A stretch of DNA of 64,000 nucleotides. Origin: CAVWUA01 sp963758025. GTDB lineage: Bacteria; Planctomycetota; Planctomycetia; Isosphaerales; Isosphaeraceae. The position numbers were made by a program, and so were the translations under genes. The DNA is taken from positions 1 through 64,000 of the forward strand of contig CAVWUA010000012.1 in the NCBI GenBank assembly GCA_963758025.1, written 5' to 3'. Positions within the stretch are counted from its first letter, which is position 1. Every line of letters starts with the position of its first letter. The notes below the pieces were generated by a model. The model worked only from the letters and a program-made list of their open reading frames with translations, had not been told where the DNA came from and did no database searches. This document shows, one piece after another, positions 36,001-45,684 of the stretch.

Positions 36001-37059
36001 TCAATGATCGTGATGGTGGCCCTGATCGTACCCTCGATTGTAATAGACGCCATTTCCCTGCTGCGGTCCGTAATACCCCGGCAGGGGTTGGGAGTTGGAG
36101 AGGACCGGGAGCGAGCGGCGGTCCAGGGGGCCGGGCAGGGGAGGGCCGGCGGAGACGCTGAGGGTCTGCTCAATCTGCTGACAGGTCGCGCCCATCTGAT
36201 GGGCCAGCTCGATGTTCGGCCCGGTGCGACCTTGCGCGATGCGATCGATCCGCCCTTCCAGACGCGCCCAGCTCGCTTCAACCGTCTGGAACTCGGCGGC
36301 GAGCTGGTTCGGCGGCAGGCCGCGCTGGCAGTCGCGCTGAAAGTCAATCGCGGCGGCTTGCAGGCGACGGATGTCGACCAGGAAACGCTCCCCCTGAGGC
36401 ACCACGTCCACCCGAGGCGCGAACGCCTGGAAGAAGGCGTTGACCTGACCGACAAGTTGCCCGGCGAGCGGCTCAACCGACGGTGGCCCTTGCACGATGG
36501 GGCCGGGACCGCCGCCCGGCACGGGCCGTTGCACCACATGATCCAGCCCGATCGCCTGGCGGAGCTGCTGGGCCACCTGATCGACCCGGAGCGCCGCCTG
36601 GTTGATGGCGGGGGTCGAGAACCCCGGTTCCGCTAGCATCGTCTTGAGGTGATGCCACGACTGGTCGATCCCGGCATACGCCTGCCGGAGCTGGTTCGGG
36701 TCGCGCAGGTCGTGGAGCGTTTCGTGGAACTGATCGACGGTGAGGGCCAGTTCCTGGGTGTCCTCGACCAGATGGTTGGCCTGCGGCGAACCGCCAAGGT
36801 CCGCGGCGACATCCTCGCCCAGATGCCGCACGCGCTGGGCCATCGCGTGTGAGAGCACGTTCAGGTCCGTCCGCGGCCCCGCCACGGGAGCAGGCGCCGG
36901 CTGGTTATAGTACGGGCTGACCGGCTGCCGGGTTCCATACGGGTTATAATTATTACCCGACCCGAACCGGGACAAGCGGCCCTGCGCCCGTCCCTCGGTC
37001 GCGAGGCCCAGGACCGAGGCCGTCCCCAGGATCAACAGGTAACAGGTTGAGCGTGTCAT
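36001..37059 (-). CDS. secreted hypothetical protein, Gln-rich helical
   Basis: Signal peptide MTRSTCYLLILGTASVLGLA with cleavage near EGRAQ. A Tyr/Asn/Pro-rich linker (NNYNPYGTRQPVSPYYNQP) comes next. Two similar helical regions follow: LNVLSHAMAQRVRHLGEDVA with VDQFHETLHDLRDPN, and later FQRDCQRGLPPNQLAAEF with VEASWARLEGRIDRIA, suggesting an internal duplication. A His-rich end (QGHHHDH) could bind metal. 352 residues, unbroken. Family not recognised. Confidence 0.6.
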   Translation of the reverse strand: MTRSTCYLLILGTASVLGLATEGRAQGRLSRFGSGNNYNPYGTRQPVSPYYNQPAPAPVAGPRTDLNVLSHAMAQRVRHLGEDVAADLGGSPQANHLVEDTQELALTVDQFHETLHDLRDPNQLRQAYAGIDQSWHHLKTMLAEPGFSTPAINQAALRVDQVAQQLRQAIGLDHVVQRPVPGGGPGPIVQGPPSVEPLAGQLVGQVNAFFQAFAPRVDVVPQGERFLVDIRRLQAAAIDFQRDCQRGLPPNQLAAEFQTVEASWARLEGRIDRIAQGRTGPNIELAHQMGATCQQIEQTLSVSAGPPLPGPLDRRSLPVLSNSQPLPGYYGPQQGNGVYYNRGYDQGHHHDH

Positions 37060-37284
37060 GATGGGTTTCCTCAAATCGAAAGACCATTCGCCCTTCGCGG
37101 GTTGTGGGAACAGAGATGACAATCATCGAGGAGATGCAAGGGGGATGCCGAATCGATCGGATTGGTCGATTTATCCTGTTTTTTTATCAGAAGACGCGTG
37201 AAAATGCCGACATGACCGCCCCCCACGCCGCACCTTCTGGGAACAGGTTTCTGGGCGCCGGTGTGATCTCTGGTCCACGCGCGT

Positions 37285-38608
37285 TCAGAGGCGCAGGGCG
37301 TCGCGGCCGGCGAAGGGAGGCGCGATCGGGGCCGCCGAGCGCGTGCTCGATCCGCAGGAGCTGGTTGTACTTGGCCAGGCGTTCGGAGCGCGTCACCGAG
37401 CCGATCTTGATCTGACCGGCGCCGGTGGCCACGGCCAGGTCGGCGATGGTCGTGTCCTCGGTCTCGCCCGAGCGGGCCGAGATGATCGCCCGGTAGCCGT
37501 GGCGCGGGCCAGGCGCAGCGTCTCGAACGTCTCGCTCAGGGTGCCGACCTGGTTGACCTTTACCAGGACCGCGTTGGCCGCCCTGCGCTCGATCCCTTGC
37601 CGCAGCCGCGCGGGCTGGGTGGCGAACAGGTCGTCACCGATCAGTTGCACGCGGTCCCCCAGGGCCGAGGTCAACGTCGTCCAGCCGTCCCAGTCGTCCT
37701 CGGCCAGACCGTCCTCGATCGAGACGATCGGAAATTGCCGGGCCCAGTGGTCGAGCATCGCGATCATGCACTCGGTGTCGCAGTCCTCGACCTTGTCGAG
37801 CGTCAACTGATAGAGGTTGCTCTCCTGATCGTAAAAATGGCTGGCGGCGACATCGAGGGCGATCGCCACGTCTTGCCCCATGCGCAGACCGGCCGCCATC
37901 ACCGCTTCGAGAATCCGTTCCACGGCCTGCGCGTTGGTCCGCAGGCGGGGGCCATAGCCCCCTTCATCGCCGACGAGGTGGGCCTCCTCGCCATAATCCT
38001 TCAGGACCAGCCCGAGGTTGCGGTGTACGTCCACGGCCATCGCCAGGGCCTCGCTGTAGGAGCGGGCGCCGACGGGGATCATCAGGAAGTCCTGAAAATC
38101 GAGGTTGCCCCCGGCGTGCAGGCCGCCGGAGATCATGTTGACCATCGGCAAGGGCAAGGTCGGCTCGGCCTGCTTCGTCGTCCTCGAGCGTCTGCCGCCA
38201 GAGCCGGTTCAAATGCGCGTACAGGGGCTCCTCCCGCGACGCCGCCCCGGCGTGCGCCACGGCCAGCGACGCGCCGAGCACCGCGTTGGCGCCGAGTCTG
38301 CTCTTGTTTGGCGTGCCGTCGAGCTGGACCAGCGCCGCGTCGATCGCCGCCTGGTCGTTCACATCCAGGCCGGAAAGAGCCTTGGCGATTTCGTTCTGAA
38401 CATATTCGACGGCTTTCATGACCCCTTTGCCGCCAAAACGCTCGTCGCCGTCGCGCAGCTCCAGCGCCTCATGCCGCCCGGTGCTGGCTCCCGAAGGGAC
38501 CATCGCGTGGCCGTGAGCCCCGGCCGAGGTAATCACCTCAACCTCCACGGTCGGATGGCCGCGCGAGTCCAGAACCTCGCGAGCGAGAAGTCGTTTCACA
38601 GTCGGCAC
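37285..38608 (-). CDS. eno: enolase, frameshifted, with His-to-Ala in the SHRSGE loop
   Basis: Enolase converts 2-phosphoglycerate to phosphoenolpyruvate. Recognised by AREVLDSRGHPTVEVEV, MVPSGASTGRHEALELRDGD, PLPMVNMISGGLHAGG, IALDVAAS, IVSIEDGLAEDDWDGW, QLIGDDLF and VKVNQVGTLSETFE. Near the C-terminus the catalytic loop reads ISARSGETED where the family has SHRSGETED, so the His (yeast His373) is Ala; the codon is GCC and no indel is needed. The end corrects to APPFAGRDALRL (stop 37285). Indels near 38175, 37500 and 37345. Only enolase seen in this window. Confidence 0.9.
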
Positions 38609-38725
38609 GGGTCAACCCTTCGTTCTCTCGCAATCCGGGGAACCTCCGCGCGCGGAGCGAACATCCCGAAGCGTCTCCCATTTCGGTCGTCTCCGGCCTC
38701 TTGATTCCCTGCCCTCAACCGGAGC

Positions 38726-39748
38726 TTAAAGCATTTCTTGTGCCGCAAATCCAATCAGGGCCACCAAATCGGGAGGAGAATCGGCCGTCAAGATCGTCGC
38801 GGCGAAGTGGCGGACGTCGTCCGGGTTCAGGGCGTCGAGGTAATCGACCGGGCTCTTGCCGTCGATCCTCGCCAGCATGCAAGCCGCGGTGTGCCGGCTC
38901 GCGCGGCGGCTGAGGTCATCGAGTCGATCGGGCGTGGTGTTCCGGGGCGGGCTGGCGTTCGTGTAGGCTTCCAGAAACGTCCTCGCCAGGTCGAGATAGG
39001 CCGCGTGCGACGGCCCGGCCCGGAACGCCTTCAAGAGCAGGTGGCTGAGGAAGAAGCCCAGGTCGAACGCCGGGTCGCCCGCGTGGGCCGTCTCGAAGTC
39101 GACGAGCGTCAGGCCGGTATCGTGAACCAGGATGTTCTTCGGGCTGAAATCGCCAAGGACCAGGCAAGGCACGCCGACGTCTCTCGCGGTGATGAGGTCC
39201 TCGACCCCGGGCCGCAGGTCCGGGTGAACGCGGGCGATCGTGCGGTAGTAGGGGTCGATCCGGAGCTGGTCGAACAGCGTCGTGTCGGCGAACCGCCCCG
39301 CCAGCGACGGATGGCCGACGGTCGCGCCGTGGATCGTGCCCAGGGCCGTCCCGGCGCGTCGGGCGACGGCCGGATCGGTCTGCCCGGCCAGCAGTTGCGT
39401 CTTCCAGACCTCGGCGCCTTCCGGAGCGCAGGTCATGGCGAACAGGTAATTCTCGGGGTCGTCGAACCGCAGGGTCGGGACCGTCCCCGTCGGCAGGATC
39501 GTGCCGAGCCATTGCAGGGCGTCGCGCTCGGTCCAGATCCGGTCGAGCCGGCTGAACCATTCCATCCTGGTGCGCAATTGCTCACGCGATTGCTTGAGCA
39601 CGAACGGCGGCTGCCCCTCGATCTCGACCCGCAGCACAACGTTGGAAACCCCGCCCCCCAGCTCTCGCACGCGGACGGCCCGCCCTTCGGGGACGCGACC
39701 GGTCTCTCGCAAGTACGCGGCGGCGCTCTCGGCGTCGATCGTCCGCAT
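38726..39748 (-). CDS. APH-fold kinase (aminoglycoside phosphotransferase family)
   Basis: A 340-residue choline/aminoglycoside/methylthioribose-kinase-type protein. LGGGVSNVVLRVEIEG is the nucleotide loop, PPFVLKQSREQLRTRMEW holds the ATP Lys, CLVLGDFSPKNILVHD is the catalytic loop (His of HGD replaced by Leu, Asp kept), and TLVDFETAHAGDPAFDLGFF gives the metal Asp. The KQS-R-M-E-W segment recalls 5-methylthioribose kinase and related proteins. The ATG at 39748 follows GGGAGG by 6 bases. The natural substrate is unknown; resistance is only one possibility. Confidence 0.75.
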   Translation of the reverse strand: MRTIDAESAAAYLRETGRVPEGRAVRVRELGGGVSNVVLRVEIEGQPPFVLKQSREQLRTRMEWFSRLDRIWTERDALQWLGTILPTGTVPTLRFDDPENYLFAMTCAPEGAEVWKTQLLAGQTDPAVARRAGTALGTIHGATVGHPSLAGRFADTTLFDQLRIDPYYRTIARVHPDLRPGVEDLITARDVGVPCLVLGDFSPKNILVHDTGLTLVDFETAHAGDPAFDLGFFLSHLLLKAFRAGPSHAAYLDLARTFLEAYTNASPPRNTTPDRLDDLSRRASRHTAACMLARIDGKSPVDYLDALNPDDVRHFAATILTADSPPDLVALIGFAAQEML

Positions 39749-40123
39749 GACAGCCTCCCGATCAGCCTCGGCCAAGATCTCCGGATCTCCCGAACCGATC
39801 CGTGGACCATACCAGGTCGGAGTGATGTATTTTACCCCTCCCGGCCGTTCTGGATCGTCTCATGCCAAGGGTTCGCGGCCGGTCCCCAGCCACCGACGCC
39901 TTCGGAGACGATCGCTGATTCGCACCCCTCTCCGTAGCCGATGTTGTCGGAGTGACAAGATATTTTTCTTGTTTTTTTATTGCGGATACGTTCCGAACGA
40001 ATTATGATCCATAGCATCCATCGACCCATCATGTGCGCAGGGTCCGTGCATTCCGAGGGACGTCTGTCAGAGAAGCTCCCCGGGATTTGTCTCTTTTCCA
40101 ACAGAAAAGGACGGAGCGTGCCT
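39749..40123. other. intergenic, AT-rich promoter region
   Basis: 375 bases between the divergent kinase and YP-repeat genes. 39950-40015 is unusually AT-rich for this genome, with T-runs near 39963 and 39972 ahead of the promoter described next. Confidence 0.5.
39980..40008 (+). promoter_or_regulatory. sigma-70-like promoter of the YP-repeat gene
   Basis: TTGCGG (39980-39985), 17 bases, then TATGAT (40003-40008). It lies 115 bases before the ATG, leaving a leader of about 105 bases. The AT-rich upstream tract resembles an UP element. Confidence 0.5.
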
Positions 40124-41362
40124 ATGTATCGCAAGTCCTCGCTCGCTCTGACGTGGGCCATCGGATTCGGCCTCTCCGCGAGTTTCGCGGTGGCCCAGTA
40201 TCCGACCAGCCCGAGCTACCCGACCGGTACCGGCTACCCGTCGAGTGGCGGTTCGACCACGAACTACCCGACCGGCCCGAGCTACCCAACCGGCACCGGC
40301 TATCCGATGCCGGGCAGCGGCACGACAAACTATCCAACCGGCCCGAGTTACCCGACCGGTACGGGCTACCCGATGCCAGGCAGCGGCACGACCAATTACC
40401 CGACCGGACCCAGTTATCCGACGGGCACCGGCTATCCGATGCCGGGCAGCGGTACCACCAATTATCCAACTGGCCCGAGCTATCCCACCGCGCCGAACTA
40501 CCCGATGCCAGGTAGTGGTACGACAAACTACCCGACTGGCCCAAGTTATCCGACGAATCCAGGTTATCCGTCGCCAGGTAGCGGCACGACAAGCTATCCG
40601 ACTGGCCCAAGCTATCCGACGAATCCGGGTTATCCGTCGCCAGGCAGTGGCACGACAAGCTATCCAACCGGCCCAAGCTATCCGACGAATCCGGGTTACC
40701 CATCGCCAGGTTCCGGAACCAGCCCAAGCTATCCGACAGGGACAGGCTATCCGTCGGGGACTTCGTACCCGGTGACCGGTACGCCTCCGACCACTCCGAA
40801 TTACCCGATGCCGGGTTCCGGAACCAGTCCGACAGTGCCATCGAGTCCGGGCTATCCGGCCGGCGGGCCTTCTCCCACCAGTAGCGGTGGCCAGGAACCG
40901 AACCCACCGAGCTATCCGACCGGCTATCCCGGCCCGGGCAGCAGCGGTGGTCAGGAACCGAACCCGCCGAGCTATCCGACGGGCTATCCGGGACCGACCA
41001 GCAGTGGTGGTCAGGAACCGAATCCACCGAGTTATCCGACGGGCTATCCGGGACCGACCAGCAGCGGCGGTCAGGAACCAAATCCGCCGAGTTACCCGAC
41101 GGGTTATCCCGGTCCGGGCAGTGGCGGTCAAGAACCGGGACCGGCGAATCCGTATCCAACCTATCCGACCAATTATCCGGGACCGACCAGCGGTGGCGGT
41201 CAGGTGCCGGTCGGTGGGCCTGCAAGTCCTTATCCGAACGGCTCTCCCGGTCCGGCGGCTCCGGAGTATCCGCCAACCTATCCCGGTCCGGCGTATCCGG
41301 TCGGCGGTCCATCGAGTCCCACGCCGTTCCCGACCTGGCCGCCGCCGGTTGTCGTCTTCTGA
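40124..41362 (+). CDS. secreted Tyr-Pro-Gly-rich repeat protein
   Basis: Signal peptide SLALTWAIGFGLSASFAVAQ is followed by almost pure repeats. The first half has a 22-residue unit (NYPTGPSYPTGTGYPMPGSG plus TT) about eight times, with variants PTNPGYPSPGSG. The second half has a 20-residue unit (SSGGQEPNPPSYPTGYPGPT) four to five times, ending PTPFPTWPPPVVVF. There is essentially no Cys and few charged residues. Such YP-rich proteins are disordered and can form adhesive, elastic or holdfast-like matrices. The ATG at 40124 has GGAG 9 bases upstream. Function inferred from composition only. Confidence 0.7.
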   Translation: MYRKSSLALTWAIGFGLSASFAVAQYPTSPSYPTGTGYPSSGGSTTNYPTGPSYPTGTGYPMPGSGTTNYPTGPSYPTGTGYPMPGSGTTNYPTGPSYPTGTGYPMPGSGTTNYPTGPSYPTAPNYPMPGSGTTNYPTGPSYPTNPGYPSPGSGTTSYPTGPSYPTNPGYPSPGSGTTSYPTGPSYPTNPGYPSPGSGTSPSYPTGTGYPSGTSYPVTGTPPTTPNYPMPGSGTSPTVPSSPGYPAGGPSPTSSGGQEPNPPSYPTGYPGPGSSGGQEPNPPSYPTGYPGPTSSGGQEPNPPSYPTGYPGPTSSGGQEPNPPSYPTGYPGPGSGGQEPGPANPYPTYPTNYPGPTSGGGQVPVGGPASPYPNGSPGPAAPEYPPTYPGPAYPVGGPSSPTPFPTWPPPVVVF

Positions 41363-41514
41363 TTGAGGGATGGATTTGAAAAGGACGAAAGCCTCGTGAC
41401 TCATTGCTTGCGCGACAGGCGGTGGGAACGGGGCTTTCTGTTTCATGGAAGTATGGAAGAACGTGGAGCCGGTTTTCGCGAACCTTTATCTTTGCTGTTG
41501 AGAATGAATTGTTG

Positions 41515-41544
41515 TTGACGGATCGGTCGCGCGGACCGTATGAT
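41515..41544 (+). promoter_or_regulatory. sigma-70-like promoter of the leu leader
   Basis: TTGACG (41515-41520), an 18-base spacer, and TATGAT (41539-41544). Both hexamers are close to consensus. A start near 41551 gives about 285 bases of leader before leuA, long enough for attenuation. Confidence 0.65.
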
Positions 41545-41593
41545 TTGGGAAAGTAGTAATGTACGCGGAGATGTGAACCCTCGGATCGAACCG

Positions 41594-41671
41594 ATGCGGA
41601 CGATTCCCATTCGACTTTCCGGCCTGCGACTGCGGCTGGCGCTCGGCCTTCTCGGCCAGGCGAGGTCTTAG
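41594..41671 (+). CDS. putative leucine leader peptide (attenuator)
   Basis: A 25-codon frame with seven Leu and two Ile codons, six of the seven Leu lying in a 10-codon stretch, ending in TAG at 41669. It begins MRTIPIRLSG. An upstream in-frame GTG at 41573 is an alternative start; neither has a strong ribosome site. CTGGC at 41636-41640 can pair with GCCAG at 41655-41659, so a pause hairpin lies within the Leu codons. Location between a good promoter and leuA fits leuL-type control: ribosome stalling at Leu codons when leucine is scarce lets transcription continue. Confidence 0.6.
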   Translation: MRTIPIRLSGLRLRLALGLLGQARS

Positions 41672-41713
41672 GGTTCATCGTCCGAACGCCTTCTGCTGCG
41701 TGCCAATAGACGA

Positions 41714-41756
41714 AAGCCCCGAGCCCCGCCTTTCACAAGGGTGGATCTCGGGGCTT
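41714..41756 (+). terminator. leader hairpin before leuA (candidate attenuator)
   Basis: AAGCCCCGAG (41714-41723) pairs perfectly with CTCGGGGCTT (41747-41756) around a 23-base loop. It is followed by a weak T-rich stretch (CTTGCGTTTC). The loop end contains AAGGGTGG, an octamer also found in T-box elements, but the rest of the T-box consensus is absent. The hairpin could terminate transcription or hide an element from the ribosome. Confidence 0.55.
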
Positions 41757-41835
41757 CTTGCGTTTCAAGCAACGCCTCTCGTTCGGTGGTATTCCGCTTG
41801 CTCGTGACACCTTCACTATGGGACGGGCTCCTCTC

Positions 41836-43411
41836 ATGGCTGACGAAGCAAATCGTATCCGGATCTTCGACACGACGTTGCGCGATGGCGAGCAATCGCC
41901 GGGCGCGAGCATGAACCAGACGGAGAAGGTGGAAGTGGCCCGCGCCCTGGCCGCGCTCGGGGTCGATGTCATCGAGGCCGGCTTCCCGATCGCCTCCAAG
42001 GGGGATTTCGAGGCCGTCCGCGCGATCGCCACCGAGGTCGTCGGCGCGACCGTCTGCGGCCTCGCCCGCTGCAACGATCGCGACATCGACCGCGCCTGGG
42101 AGGCCCTGGAATTCGCCCAGACTCCCCGCATTCACGTCTTCCTGGCGACCTCGGCCATCCACCGCGAGCACAAGCTCAAGATGACCAAGGAGCAGATCAT
42201 CGAGCGCGCCGTGCAGAGCGTCCGGCGGGCGAAGGGCTACTGCGCCGACGTCGAGTTCAGCCCCGAGGACGCCGCCCGCACCGAGATCGACTTCCTCTGC
42301 GCGGTCGTCGAGGCGGCCATCGAGGCCGGGGCCACCACGGTCAACATTCCGGACACCGTCGGCTACGCCACGCCGACGCAGTACGCCGCCGTGATCCGCA
42401 CGCTCAAGGAGCGCGTCCCGAACATCGGCCAGGCCATCATCAGCGTCCACTGCCACAACGACCTCGGCCTGGCCGTCGCCAACAGCCTGGCCGGTTGCGA
42501 GGCCGGCGCCCGGCAGGTCGAGTGTACGATCAACGGCATCGGCGAACGCGCCGGCAACGCCGCGCTGGAAGAGATCGCCATGGCCTTGAAGACCCGCGAG
42601 GACTATTACGGCCTGTGGACGAAGATCAAGACCGAGCGGCTCTACCCGGTCAGCCGGATGGTCTCGACGATCACCGGCCTGAACGTCCAGCGCAACAAGG
42701 CGATCGTCGGCCGCAACGCCTTCGCGCACGAGGCGGGCATCCACCAGGACGGGATGCTCAAGGAACGCTCGACCTACGAGATCATGCGGCCCGAGGATGT
42801 CGGCGTCCCCAAGACCGACCTGGTGCTGGGCAAGCACTCCGGCCGCCACGCCCTGCGCGACCGGGTCGAGGAACTGGGCTTCCACCTGAGCGACGAGCAG
42901 TTCAAGACGCTGTTCGAGGACTTCAAGACCCTGGCTGACAAGAAGAAGGAAGTGTACGACGAGGACCTCGTCGTCCTGATCGAGCAGCACATCCAGGACG
43001 TGCCGAAGCACTGGGAGCTGGTCAGCCTGCACACGACGGCCGGGTCGAGCGTCCTGCCGACGGCCACGGTGCAGATCCGCCGTCCCGACGGCCAGATCGC
43101 GCAGGATGCGGCCATCGGCGACGGTCCGGTCGATGCGATCTTCAAGGCCGTCGAGCGCGTCACGGGGGTGAAGGCCAGCCTGCGCGAGTTCTCGGTGCGG
43201 GGCGTCACCCAGGGCAAGGACGCGCAAGGGCGAGGTCTCGCTGGAGCTGGAGATCGAGAGCGACGACCGCTCGTTCCGCGGTCGCGCGGCCTCGACCGAC
43301 ATCATCGAAGCCTCCGCCCTGGCCTACATCAACGCCGTCAACGCGATGGCCACTCGCCGCGAACGCGGACAGGAACGCGAGGTCATCGGCCGCCCCGGCG
43401 CGGGGGCATGA
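41836..43411 (+). CDS. leuA: 2-isopropylmalate synthase LeuA, frameshifted near the 3' end
   Basis: First committed step of leucine synthesis: acetyl-CoA plus 2-oxoisovalerate. Signature RIFDTTLRDGEQSPGASM at residue 8, metal-binding VHCHNDLGLAVANSL, and NGIGERAGNAALEEIAMAL are all present. LGKHSGRHALRDRV leads to the LeuA regulatory domain (LVSLHTTAGSSVLPTATVQI, VDAIFKAVERVTG). An indel near 43227 shifts the last 60 residues; corrected they read SLELEIESDDRSFRGRAAST and then DIIEASALAYINAVN. The start at 41836 (MADEANRIR) is preferred over 41818. Preceded by a promoter, Leu-rich leader peptide and hairpin. Confidence 0.95.
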
Positions 43412-43738
43412 TCGGGTTGAGTGGACAATTTCCGTTGTGTCGGGTAGGAAAACCTTCAAGTCTGTAGCAAATATGACCGATCTTCGGAATGGGCGTCTTG
43501 CGCGTCGTGTGTCTTGGGGGCTCGTCCGCGAGGTCCCAGCACACCAGAGCCGGGGTCTTACGGACGAGACCCCAGCCACCCCGTCCACGACAGAACACCG
43601 CCCAAGAGCGCCGTTGGCTTCATGGTCAAGGAGGACACCCGACCGTCCGCTGGAAGGAACCGGGGGTTCTCTTGTGGGTTTTGGCGGGTTGCCGTAAGAT
43701 CGCGTGTCGAACCATGGTCACGGGGAGGAGGCAAAGGA
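43412..43738. other. intergenic with an imperfect inverted repeat
   Basis: GGGGGCTCGTCCG (43516-43528) faces CGGACGAG-A-CCCC (43561-43573), giving a 12-bp stem with one bulge. The loop itself contains another GGGGTCT/AGACCCC-type pairing. It lies after leuA and could be a terminator or dispersed repeat. The rest holds the ribosome site of the next gene (GGAGGAGG). Confidence 0.45.
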
Positions 43739-44877
43739 ATGCGCTCCACCAGACTCGATGGTCCCTCCGTTCGGTTGTTACGATCGGCGGCGGCCCGCTG
43801 GCCGTCGCCGGCTGTTGACGGCCCTCTGTACCTGGAGCCCGACGGATTGAATCAGCCGGGGCCTGGATTGGGACATCCCGCCGAGCCGACGAAGATCACG
43901 CTCTCGCTGATCGTGCCGATCTACAACGAAGAGGCCATGATCGACCTGCTTCACCGCGAGGTCGTGCGCGTCATGGAGGGCCTGGGCCTCTCCTGGCAGG
44001 TGATCTACGTTGATGACGGCAGCCGCGACCGCTCGCTGGAACTCCTGCGGCAGCGGCAGCAGGCCGACCCGCGCGTCGTGGTCGTGGAGCTGTCGCGGAA
44101 CTGGGGCCACCAGCCGGCCCTGACAGCCGGCCTGTCGGTCGCCGAGGGGGACGCCGCGATCCTGATGGACGGCGACATGCAGGACCCGCCCGAGGTCATC
44201 GCCCGGATGGTCGCGGCCTGGAAGAGGGCGCGCAGGTCGTCGTCGCCGAGCGCTCCACCCGCGCCGAGGGGGGGCTGCGGGGGCTGCTGTTTCCGCTTTT
44301 CTACAAGCTGCTCGGCTATCTGTCGGACTTCCCGATCCCGTTAAACGCGGGGATCTTCGGCCTTCTGGACCGGCAGGCGATCGACGCGATCAACCGGCTG
44401 ACCGAGAGCAACCGCTACCTGCCGGGCCTGCGGGCCTGGGTGGGGTTCACCACGGCGGTCGTCTATTACGACCGGGCGGAGCGGGCGGCCGGCGAGCCGA
44501 AGCAGAACTTCTGGAAGCTCCTGAAGTACGCGCTCGACGCCATCTTCAGCTTCAGCTACAAGCCCTTGCGGCTGAGCCTGGTGGCCGGTCTGTTCACCGC
44601 GGCCCTGGCGATGGTGTATGGGGTCGTGCTCGTGGCGTGCCGGCTGCTCGACATCGGCATGTTCGGCGAGAAGGTCGTCCCCGGTTATACGAGCACGATC
44701 GTCTCGATCCTGTTTCTGGGCGGCGTGCAGTTGATCTGCGTCGGGCTGCTCGGTGAGTACATCGGGCGGATCTACGACGAGGTCAAGCGCCGGCCGCTGT
44801 TTTTCGTCAAACGGGTTCATCAAGCCCAAGCTCAGGCTCAACCCCAGGGTCAACCAGAGGAGCGGATCGACGCATGA
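43739..44877 (+). CDS. family-2 glycosyltransferase with C-terminal membrane helices (GtrB/DPM1-like)
   Basis: Transfers a sugar from a nucleotide donor to polyprenyl phosphate on the cytoplasmic face. LSLIVPIYNEEAMIDLLH, then QVIYVDDGSRDRSLELL and ILMDGDMQDPPEVI are the GT2 DxD and QDPPE motifs. FPIPLNAGIFGLLDRQAID is the GtrB-type acceptor loop. Two helices follow (LSLVAGLFTAALAMVYGVVL and STIVSILFLGGVQLICVGLL), then the GEYIGRIYDEVKRRPLF end. The N-terminal 50 residues are unusual and Pro/Gly-rich. An indel near 44227 splits the gene. Its stop overlaps the methyltransferase start. Confidence 0.9.
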
Positions 44878-45658
44878 ATCCCGAGGAATATCGCGCACCT
44901 GGATCGGCTCGACCGCGAGCACTGGTTCTACCGGGGCAAGCGGGAGATCGTCCGGCACTGGATCGAACGCTACCATCGACCTGAAATCCGATGACCTGCT
45001 CATCGACGCGGGGATGGGCACCGGCACGTGGCTCGTGGAGATGAGCGACCGTTGCCGCGTGCTCGGCCTGGACGACCACGACGAGAGCCTGGCGATCGCC
45101 CGCCCCAAGCTGGCGGCCGTCGGCGGCGAGGCCTTGAAATCGACGCTCGATCACGTCGCCCTTCCCGACGGCTGTGCATCGGTCGTCACGATGCTCGACG
45201 TGCTGGAGCACCTCGACGACGACGTGACCGCTCTGCGCGAGATGATCCGCCTGACCAAACCCGGCGGCCTCCTGGTCATCACCGTGCCGGCCCTGCGCTG
45301 GCTCTGGAGCGACTGGGACGTCACCCTGCACCACCGCCGGCGCTACCACCGCCCCGACCTGCTGAGCCTCGTCCGGCAAGAGGGCGTGGACGTGCTCCGA
45401 TGCACCTACATGAACACGGCCTTGCTCCCGCCGATCGCACTTTTGCGGGCCTGGCGGCGGATCAAGCCGCCGAAACCGGGCGCAGCGCGGGCCGAGGACA
45501 AGATTCCGGCCGGATGGATGAACGCCCTCTTGAACAGGAGCCTGGTCGTCCCGGCCCGCTGGGGCTGGTTCCGGCCCCCCCTGGGCGTCTCGCTCCTGGC
45601 GGTCCTCCGCCGAAAAGCTGAGGCGGCGGCCCCGGCTACCCACCGAGCCGCCGCCTGA
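44874..45658 (+). CDS. class I SAM-dependent methyltransferase
   Basis: The ATG overlaps the GT2 stop (ATGA). After MNPEEYRA, the sequence corrects through HLDRLDREHWFYRGKREIVR to the Rossmann domain: LLIDAGMGTGTWLVEM (motif I), VLGLDDHDESLAIAR, VVTMLDVLEHLDDDV and MIRLTKPGGLLVITV. HHRRRYHRPDLLSLV is typical of methyltransferases that act on lipid-linked sugars and sit next to DPM1-like GT2 enzymes. Indels near 44897 and 44975. Followed by a strong terminator. Confidence 0.8.
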
Positions 45659-45684
45659 GCCTCGGAGTTGCGAGCGATCACGAA

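Noticed and set aside
40067..41446. 459- and 518-residue minus-strand frames rich in Arg/Ile or Ser/Asp
   Set aside because: Reverse readings of the YP-repeat gene; the repeat keeps all frames open.
41672..41760. T-box riboswitch before leuA
   Set aside because: Only AAGGGTGG matches; the ACCGCG part and a stem I specifier loop were not found. Kept as a minor alternative to peptide attenuation.
41668..43305. 545-residue minus-strand frame
   Set aside because: Antisense to leuA.
43437..43818. Short plus-strand frames between leuA and the GT2 gene
   Set aside because: They overlap an inverted repeat, lack ribosome sites and have no recognisable motif.
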